Source: Occallatibacter sp. (GTDB lineage Bacteria > Acidobacteriota > Terriglobia > Terriglobales > Acidobacteriaceae). From it: DNA of 33,857 nt. The notes beneath the pieces are model-generated. The model saw nothing but the letters and a program-made list of their open reading frames with translations. It was not told where the DNA came from and did not search any database. The translations under genes and the position numbers were made by a program. Below, one piece after another: positions 15,718 through 22,800 of this stretch (position 1 is its first letter; the number at the start of each line of letters is the position of its first letter). Where the stretch lies: the NCBI GenBank assembly GCA_031296305.1, contig JARLFZ010000039.1, positions 1 through 33,857 on the forward strand. Reading direction: 5' to 3'.

Positions 15718-17172
15718 CTATCCGGGAATCTGCCCCTGCCTGCGCAGAATAGCCGGGTCCGCCGTCCTTTGCGCGCCGCACCCTGCAATCTCGCTTTCAA
15801 TCTGTTCCAATGTCTTACCTTTCGTTTCTTTCAGATACTTCACGACGAAAAGCAGGCAGAGCACGCACATGGCTCCGTAAATCACAAAACACCAGCCTTT
15901 GAGGTGGCTCAACAAGTAAGGGAATGTGAGCATGACGACAAAGTTCGCTCCCCACAGCGTGAACGTGGCAATGGCGACCGCATAACTGCGAATGCGATTG
16001 GGGAAGAGCTCGGAGATCAGCACCCAAACCACGGGCCCCAGCGAAAATCCGAACGCGGCCAGGTAGCCCATAATGCAGATGAGCACAAAATAGCCTTGGG
16101 CGTGACCGCTGATGAAGGTGATGGCCAGAAGAAACATGGCGATGGCCATGCCGATGCTGCCGATGACCATGAGCGGTTTGCGGCCGACCTTATCAACGAA
16201 GAACATGGAGACGACGGAGAAGGTCAAGTTGACCATGCCCATCAATGCGGTTTGAAAAAGCGCCGAGCTGTTGCCGAAACCCGCCGACTTGAAGATAGCC
16301 GGCGCGTAGTACATCACGACATTGATGCCGGTCACCTGCTGAAAGATCGCCAGAAGAATTCCGAGGATCAAAACGCCGCGTGCTCCCTGACGGAAACACT
16401 CCGCGAACTTGACACGCGACTTGTTTTGCAGCGAATCGAGTATGTCGTTGAGTTCGAGGTCGGCCTCCCTGGCTCCGTTGATGCGCGTCAAGATGCGCAG
16501 CGCGGGCTTATACCGGCGTTTCGCGGCCAGCCATCGCGGGCTTTCCGGAGCAAAGAGCAGCGAAGCAAACAGCAGGAACGATGGAACGGCCATGACCGCA
16601 AGCATCCAGCGCCAGTTGGCGGCGCCGCCGAAGTCGCGCAGGAAATAGTTGGAATAGAACGCAGACGACTGCCCCAGAAAGATGGCGAAGAGATTGAGCG
16701 AAACCAGCTTGCCGCGATGCCGGGGAGGAGCCAGCTCGGCGATGTAGATGGGCGCCAGCATGGATGCCGCACCCACGGCAATTCCAGCAACGATGCGGAA
16801 TGCGATGAATGCCTGGAGGCTGGAAGACAGGGCGCATCCCAGCGACGAAACGAGAAAGACCATCGCGGTGAGAAGCAGCGTTTTCTTGCGCCCGAAACGG
16901 CTGCTCAGTGGGCCGGCCAATACGCAGCCGATCATGCAGCCAATGATGATGCAGCTCACCGTCCATCCCTTGGCAATTTCGCCGAGGTTGAAGACCTTTG
17001 GGTTCGCGATGTATTCGATCACTCCGGAAATTACGGAGGTATCGAAGCCAAACAGGAATCCACCGGTTGAGCCGACAACGCAAACCAGGACGAGATAGAG
17101 ACTGAGCGGGGTGTGCGCTCGACGGTCCAGCTTGGCGGCCAAAGGACCAGTAGGTGAAATTTGAGTGTGCAT
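15718..17172 (-). CDS. Sugar-porter family MFS transporter
   Basis: 484 residues from the ATG at 17172, a normal length for the family; a GTG at 17250 would add 26 residues and cannot be excluded because no strong Shine-Dalgarno is present. Twelve membrane segments are readable. Family motifs are GGFLFGFDTSVISG in TM1, RFGRKKT in loop 2-3, PESPRWL after TM6, QQVTGINVVMYYAP in TM7, DKVGRKP in loop 8-9 and KETKGKTLEQIE at the C-terminus. The QQVTGIN motif is typical of proton-linked hexose/pentose importers. The loop between TM9 and TM10 is short, in contrast to the other sugar porter here. It is followed 29 bp later by the UROD-like gene, most likely in one transcript. Confidence 0.93.
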   Translation of the reverse strand: MHTQISPTGPLAAKLDRRAHTPLSLYLVLVCVVGSTGGFLFGFDTSVISGVIEYIANPKVFNLGEIAKGWTVSCIIIGCMIGCVLAGPLSSRFGRKKTLLLTAMVFLVSSLGCALSSSLQAFIAFRIVAGIAVGAASMLAPIYIAELAPPRHRGKLVSLNLFAIFLGQSSAFYSNYFLRDFGGAANWRWMLAVMAVPSFLLFASLLFAPESPRWLAAKRRYKPALRILTRINGAREADLELNDILDSLQNKSRVKFAECFRQGARGVLILGILLAIFQQVTGINVVMYYAPAIFKSAGFGNSSALFQTALMGMVNLTFSVVSMFFVDKVGRKPLMVIGSIGMAIAMFLLAITFISGHAQGYFVLICIMGYLAAFGFSLGPVVWVLISELFPNRIRSYAVAIATFTLWGANFVVMLTFPYLLSHLKGWCFVIYGAMCVLCLLFVVKYLKETKGKTLEQIESEIAGCGAQRTADPAILRRQGQIPG

Positions 17173-17216
17173 TTGCAGGTCTGCAGGGACCGGTTTCCCG
17201 ATTGCCTGTTCCGCCA

Positions 17217-17261
17217 ATTGTATCCCGTATGGGGAGAATCGTACACTCACCGGAATCCGGT
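17217..17261 (-). promoter_or_regulatory. Possible promoter and palindromic operator of the sugar-porter operon
   Basis: On the minus strand TACAAT (17217-17222) is a possible -10 box placed about 45 bp before the ATG at 17172. Seventeen bases upstream TGTACG is only a poor -35. Directly upstream of that is ACCGGAATCCGGT (17249-17261), a perfect 6-bp palindrome around one central base that could be a regulator site. Both are pattern matches only. Confidence 0.3.
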
Positions 17262-17392
17262 CTCACGAACATGCGACGATGGCGCTCAAGAGGGCATGGG
17301 AGCGGTTCCGCAGCCGGGGGCCCATTTCCATGGCACGCGGGGGGATATGCTGAGATTGCCCGGCAAGGCAAGTTCCCCCAAAGCGAGTTCCC

Positions 17393-18583
17393 ATGCCGAC
17401 TGAATCCGCGCATCCCGCATCCTCCACGGCCGGCCTCTCTGCATCGGGGCTGACGCGCGAGCGGGCGCGGACGCTGGCTCTGGCTGCAGGATTTACCGAG
17501 GCCGGCCTGGTGGCGATTCCCTACGCGGCCGAGGAGCGGGACGCGGAGCGGTTTGCCGCCTGGGTGCGCTCGGGGCGCGCGGGAACCATGCAGTATCTCA
17601 AGCGGACCGGCGAAGACGGACGACTGACGCGGGAGCGTGTGCGCGTTCCTTTCCCCTGGGCACGCTCGGCGCTGGTCTGCTTTGCCAGCTACAAGTACGC
17701 AGACGCACCACTCTCAACCAAAGAGTCAAAGCCGTGGAATGGCTGGATTGCGCGGTATGCCTGGAGTAGTCGTATATTGCCGAGTCGTGTATTGCCAGGT
17801 CGAGTCGATGCAAAGGGTGAGCGGCGGCCGAGCGATTATCACAAGGTGCTGCTGAAAAAATTGCGCGCAGTCGAGGCGCGGCTGCACGCGGAGTTGGGTG
17901 AGTTTGAGTCGCGCTGCTACGTCGACACGGGCCCCGTGGTGGAACGCGCGCTCGCCGTGGCAGCCGGGCTGGGATGGGCAGGCAAAAACACGTGCCTGAT
18001 TCATCCCCAACTGGGCTCGTGGGGATTTCTTGCGGTGCTGTTGACGTCGCTGCCGGTGGAAGCAGCCGAGGCGCCGGAGGTGGTGAAGGATCATTGCGGC
18101 ACCTGCCGCCGCTGCATTGAGGCCTGCCCGACGCATGCGCTCGATATGCCCTACCAGATGGACGCGCGGCGCTGCATCTCCTACCTGACCATCGAGCACA
18201 AGGGCCCGATTGCCGAGGAACTGATGTCGGGCATCGGCCGCCAGGTTTTCGGCTGCGACATCTGCCAGGATGTCTGCCCCTGGAATGAAAAAGCGCTGCG
18301 CCGCGGCCCGATCGTCGTTGATCCCGATCTCGAGCCCCGCCCCGAACTCATCAATCCCGCACTCGATTGGCTCGCCGCCCTCGACGAGAAGTCCTTCGAG
18401 CGGGAGTTCAACGGCTCGCCGGTGCGCCGCGCGGGATTCTGGGGCTTGCGCCGCAACGTGGCCATCGCCATGGGCAACAGTGGACTCTCCCAGTTCACGA
18501 CGAGACTCGAAGAGTGGGCCGCGGCCAGCGACGAAGGCTTGCGCGCCGCGGCGCAATGGGCACTGGCAAAGCTCCGCACGTAA
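17393..18583 (+). CDS. queG: Epoxyqueuosine reductase
   Basis: 396 residues. QueG reduces epoxyqueuosine in tRNA to queuosine using cobalamin and two [4Fe-4S] clusters in the cytoplasm. Visible are the N-terminal ARTLALAAGF-EAGL helix, the LVCFASYKY strand, the catalytic-region YVDTGPVVERA, GLGWAGKNT-LI, and two ferredoxin motifs, CGTCRRCIEACPTHAL and CDICQDVCPWN. A HEAT-like C-terminal stretch (RRNVAIAMGNSG) follows. About 23 residues are inserted between GWIARYAW and DYHKVL, where relatives have only a few. The DNA there contains a 15-bp tandem repeat, so the insertion looks repeat-derived but keeps frame. The start has only AAGCGAG as a weak ribosome-binding site. It is divergent from the sugar-porter operon across 220 bp. 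Confidence 0.93.
   Translation: MPTESAHPASSTAGLSASGLTRERARTLALAAGFTEAGLVAIPYAAEERDAERFAAWVRSGRAGTMQYLKRTGEDGRLTRERVRVPFPWARSALVCFASYKYADAPLSTKESKPWNGWIARYAWSSRILPSRVLPGRVDAKGERRPSDYHKVLLKKLRAVEARLHAELGEFESRCYVDTGPVVERALAVAAGLGWAGKNTCLIHPQLGSWGFLAVLLTSLPVEAAEAPEVVKDHCGTCRRCIEACPTHALDMPYQMDARRCISYLTIEHKGPIAEELMSGIGRQVFGCDICQDVCPWNEKALRRGPIVVDPDLEPRPELINPALDWLAALDEKSFEREFNGSPVRRAGFWGLRRNVAIAMGNSGLSQFTTRLEEWAAASDEGLRAAAQWALAKLRT
17769..17798 (+). repeat. 15-bp tandem repeat inside queG
   Basis: GTCGTATATTGCCGA (17769-17783) is followed by GTCGTGTATTGCCAG (17784-17798) and then a truncated GTCGAG. The period is a multiple of three, so it encodes a repeated S-R-I/V-L-P pentapeptide and does not shift the frame. 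It lies in the extra segment between two conserved QueG blocks. Confidence 0.8.
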
Positions 18584-18759
18584 ACCATCCGCGGCGAGCC
18601 TGCGATCTCAATCCGTACGGCACTTTCGCGGCCTTCGCAGCCACGACGCTTAGGCAGCCCGGACGTTGCGCGCTATCCTTGAATGAGCGCCTCCCAGCAC
18701 AGCGCATCAAACAGCAAGAGACCTGACGCAGGAACAGGTTCCAGGAAGGGACTCGACCG

Positions 18760-19713
18760 TTGGCCGAAGACTCACACTCCGTTCTCGAGGAAGCCCACGA
18801 CGCCGGTGAGGCGCTCGCAGCCGCGGCCCAGGGTCCTCCGGAGCCGCCCACAAAGTCGAAATGGTACCTCTGGCGCAAGAGCGGCACGGCGCTCGTCGCC
18901 TACCTGCTCGACAGCGAGGTGCACACCTTCGCCTTCAGCGTAGCGGCCAACGCCATCATTTCGTTCATTCCGTTCGCGGTGCTGCTTTACACGCTGGCGC
19001 TCTCAGTCTTTCACTCGCAAGCCATGAAGGAGGTCGTCGACCAGATGGTGAATTACTATCTTCCGTCCGCGGCCAAGACCAAGGACTGGCTGGTGAACAC
19101 AATCGTATTCGAGGCGGTACTGCCCATCCTGAAGCATAAGAGCGCGCAAGCCCTCTCTGTGGTGATGATTCTCATTGCCTGCACGGGGATTTTTCTGCCT
19201 TTGGAGGTGGCTCTTAACCAGGCATGGGGCGTGGCCAAGAGCCGCAATTACCTCTTCAACCAGGCGATTGCTTTCGGGCTGGCGATTCTTATGGCTGTGC
19301 TCGCGCTCCTCAGCATGAGCGTGACCGTGTGGGTGAAGGCCGCTCTCGGTTTCGTCACTTTCCACAGCACGAATGGCTTCATCACATGGACTACCGATGG
19401 AATCACCTCTCTCTGTCTGACCGTCTCCAGCGGCGCTGCGGCGATCCTGTTCCTCTTCTCGGTCTATTACGTGCTCCCCAATCGCAAGGTGCCTTGGCGG
19501 CCGGTTTTGCGTATATCCATTATCACGGGCCTCATCTGGCTTCTGGCACGTTTCCTCTTTGCCCTGGCAATTCCTCACATCGATCTGAGCATGTACGGCC
19601 CGTTCTATGTCTCCGTGAGCTTGCTCTTCTGGGCGTATATTTCGGGGCTGATCCTGTTTGCCGGCGCGCAGTTCAGCGTGGCGCGCTGGGGAAATACAGG
19701 GAGTAGTAAGTAG
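18760..19713 (+). CDS. YihY/BrkB-family inner-membrane protein
   Basis: 317 residues from the TTG at 18760, preceded by AGGAAGG about ten bases upstream. Residues 1-40 are polar and acidic. Six hydrophobic segments follow, beginning with the family-typical FAFSVAANAIISFIPFAVLLYTLAL. Later ones include ALSVVMILIACTGIFLPLEVALNQAWGV, the SVYYVLPNRKVPWRPV loop, and the last segment PFYVSVSLLFWAYISGLILFAGAQFS. The family was once called ribonuclease BN in error and its function is unsettled (transport or envelope roles have been proposed). The gene lies upstream of lhr on the same strand, and its stop falls within a heptamer repeat tract. No functional link to lhr is evident. Confidence 0.88.
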   Translation: MAEDSHSVLEEAHDAGEALAAAAQGPPEPPTKSKWYLWRKSGTALVAYLLDSEVHTFAFSVAANAIISFIPFAVLLYTLALSVFHSQAMKEVVDQMVNYYLPSAAKTKDWLVNTIVFEAVLPILKHKSAQALSVVMILIACTGIFLPLEVALNQAWGVAKSRNYLFNQAIAFGLAILMAVLALLSMSVTVWVKAALGFVTFHSTNGFITWTTDGITSLCLTVSSGAAAILFLFSVYYVLPNRKVPWRPVLRISIITGLIWLLARFLFALAIPHIDLSMYGPFYVSVSLLFWAYISGLILFAGAQFSVARWGNTGSSK

Positions 19714-19726
19714 GGAGTGGGGAGTA
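19699..19726 (+). repeat. Heptamer tandem tract (GGGAGTA-type)
   Basis: Four 7-bp units, GGGAGTA, GTAAGTA, GGGAGTG and GGGAGTA, span the yihY stop codon at 19711-19713. A loosely complementary ATTCCCTA...TACTCCC stretch follows at about 19756-19775. The region between this tract and the chosen lhr start has no conserved protein content. Confidence 0.75.
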
Positions 19727-19833
19727 GAACACTCCAGTCGGCGGCTAGTTTTTCTATTCCCTATTGGCTACTCCCTATTTCCTGCTTTTTCGCTTTGTAT
19801 TCGCCATCCCTTTTGCGTTACCCTCAGAAAAGC

Positions 19834-22800
19834 GTGTCTCCCCAGCAGCCCCATTCCGAATCAAAGATCGACCCCAGCGCCGATGCCATGGCCTGCTTTC
19901 ACCCGGTGACGGCAGCGTGGTTCAAGGCGGTCTTCGACGCGCCCACCGCGCCGCAGCGCATGGGCTGGCCGGTCATTGCGCGCGGAGAGAGTGCGTTGAT
20001 CCTTGCGCCGACCGGTACCGGCAAGACACTGGCCGCGTTTTTGTGGTGCCTAGACCGGCTGATGCTTGAAGACAGGGACCGAGAGAACAAGGGACCAAGG
20101 GAACGAGAAAACCACGCAACGAAGAGGAACCTCAGTCAAGGAGCCTTGTATCAGGGCGCGGCTTCAGCCGCGCCGAAAACGCCGCGAAATGAATCGGGGG
20201 CTTTAGCCCCTGGTCAACCCGATCGAAGCCGCGGCTGCCGCATCGTCTACGTGTCGCCGCTAAAGGCGCTGGCCGTGGATGTGGAGCGGAATTTGCGCTC
20301 ACCATTGGCCGGCATGGCCAACATGGCGCGCCGCATGGGCATCGCGTTCCACGAGCCGCAGATCAGCGTGCGCACCGGCGACACGCCGCAGCGCGAACGC
20401 GCCCGCTTCGCGCGCCACCCCGCCGACATCCTCATCACCACGCCCGAGTCGCTCTATCTGCTGCTCACATCGCAAGCGGCCGAGGCCCTGCGCACCGTCG
20501 AGACCGTCATCATCGACGAGATTCACGCGCTGGTGCCCACCAAGCGCGGCGCGCATCTTGCGCTGACTTTAGAACGGCTGGAAGCGCTGACGGGGAAGCC
20601 CCTGCAGCGCATCGGCCTCTCGGCCACGCAGCGGCCGCTCGAAGAGGTGGCGCGGTTTTTGGGGGGCATTGAGCTTGGGCGAAGGCAAGAAATCGAGTCG
20701 GCAGGTCAGCAAGTCAGCGAGGCGGCCATAGGCGCTCGCTCAGATGCGGCGACTTCAAATGAGCACGCATTTTCGGAGAACCGGCGACAAGCAACCGCAG
20801 ATCCTTCGACTCCCTCCGCTGCCGCTGCGGTCGCTCAGGATGACAACACCAATCTGGGCGAGATTGCCGACTCCGGCGCATTACGCTACAGGCCCGTAAC
20901 CATCGTCAACGCCGCCGCGCCCAAGCAACTCAAGCTGCGCATCGAGGTTCCCGTGGAGGACATGGCGCGCCTCGGCGAGATGGAGGAGATTCCTTCGGGG
21001 CCGGCCTCGCAAACGCCGCGCCGCGTTTCGATCTGGAACGCGATCCATCCGCGGCTGCTCGAAATCATTCGCGAGCGCAACTCGACAATTCTTTTTGTGA
21101 ATTCGCGCCAGACTGCCGAGCGGCTGGCCGGCGCGTTGAACGATCTTGCCGGCGAACCCATCGCCCGCGCCCATCACGGATCGCTGGCCGCGGCGCAGCG
21201 CTCGGTGATCGAGGAGCAGCTCAAAGCCGGACAGATTCGCGCGCTCTGCGCCACTTCGACGCTCGAGCTTGGCATCGACATGGGCGCCGTGGATCTCGTG
21301 ATTCAGATCGAGTCGCCGCCTTCAGTCGCCAGCGGCATGCAGCGCATCGGACGCGCCGGTCACCACGTGGATGCAGTGAGCGAGGGAATTCTGTTCCCCA
21401 AATACCGCGCCGATCTCGTGGCCTGCGCCGCCGTAACGCGCGCCATGCACGAGGGCCACATCGAGTCCACGCGCTTTCCGCGCAACCCGCTCGACGTGCT
21501 CTGCCAGCAGTTGGTGGCGATCGTTGCGAGTGCAGGGAGCAAGGGAAAAAGGGAACAAGGGAGCAAGAAAAGAGGGAGCAAGGGAGCAAGCGAGCAAGGG
21601 GGCAAGACCGCCGCGGCATCTCTCTTTCCGGATGCTTCAGCGGCCCAGTCCCTTAGTCCCTTAGTCCCCAAGGCCCTCTCCGCCGAAGTCTCCGTCGACG
21701 ATCTCTTCGATCTCGTCCGCCGGGCAGCCCCGTTCGGATCGCTTTCGCGGAAGGCCTTCGAGGGCGTGCTCGATCTGCTCAGCGGCCGCTACCCTTCCGA
21801 TGAGTTCGGCGAACTGCGGCCACGATTGACGTGGGACCGCGTGCGCAACGTGGTCACGGCGCGCGACGGTGCGGCGCGGCTGGCAATTCTCAACGCCGGA
21901 ACCATTCCCGACCGCGGTCTGTATGGCGTTTTTCTTGCGTTCACTGAAGGCAAATCGGTGCGCGTGGGCGAGCTTGACGAAGAGATGGTCTTCGAGTCAC
22001 ATCCCAACGAGACTTTTATTTTGGGCGCATCAACGTGGCGCATCACCGACATCACGCACGACCGCGTGCTGGTAACGCCCGCGCCCGGCGAGCCAGGCAA
22101 GATGCCTTTCTGGAAGGGCGACGGACCAGGACGTCCGCTGGAGTTTGGGCGGCGCATCGGCGCCATGGTCCGCGAGCTGCGCGCATTGCCGCAGGCGGCT
22201 GCGCTTACTCGCCTCGTCAACGAGCACGACCTCGATCCCGGCGCGGCCGAAAATCTCTTGCGTTTTCTGGCCGATCAAGCCGAATCGACCGGGCAGGTCC
22301 CCGACGATCGCACCATTGTTGTGGAGCGCGTTCGCGATGAGCTGGGCGACTGGCGCGTGTGCGTGCTGACGCCTTTTGGTAGCCGCATCCACATTCCCTG
22401 GGCCATGGCCGTGAGCGCGCGCATCCGCGCCGCCGGCGGCCCTGAAGTCGAAACGCTGTGGGGCGACGACGGATTTGTGCTGCGCTTTCCCGATACCGAC
22501 GAGCCACCCGATTCGGATTGGATTCTCGTCGAGTCCGCCGAAGCCATGCAGCTTGTGTTGCGCCAATTGGGCTCGACGGCGCTGTTTGCGGGGCGCTTTC
22601 GCGAGGCTGCGGGTCGCGCGTTGCTCTTGCCGCGCCGCCGCGCCGACCAGCGCTCGCCGCTGTGGCAGTTGCGCAAGCGTTCCTACGATCTGCTCAGCGT
22701 AGCCTCGCGGTATCCGTCGTTCACTTTGCTGCTCGAGGCTTATCGCGAGTGCCTGCGCGACGTGTTCGACATGCCCGCGCTGATTGAAACTCTGCGCGCC

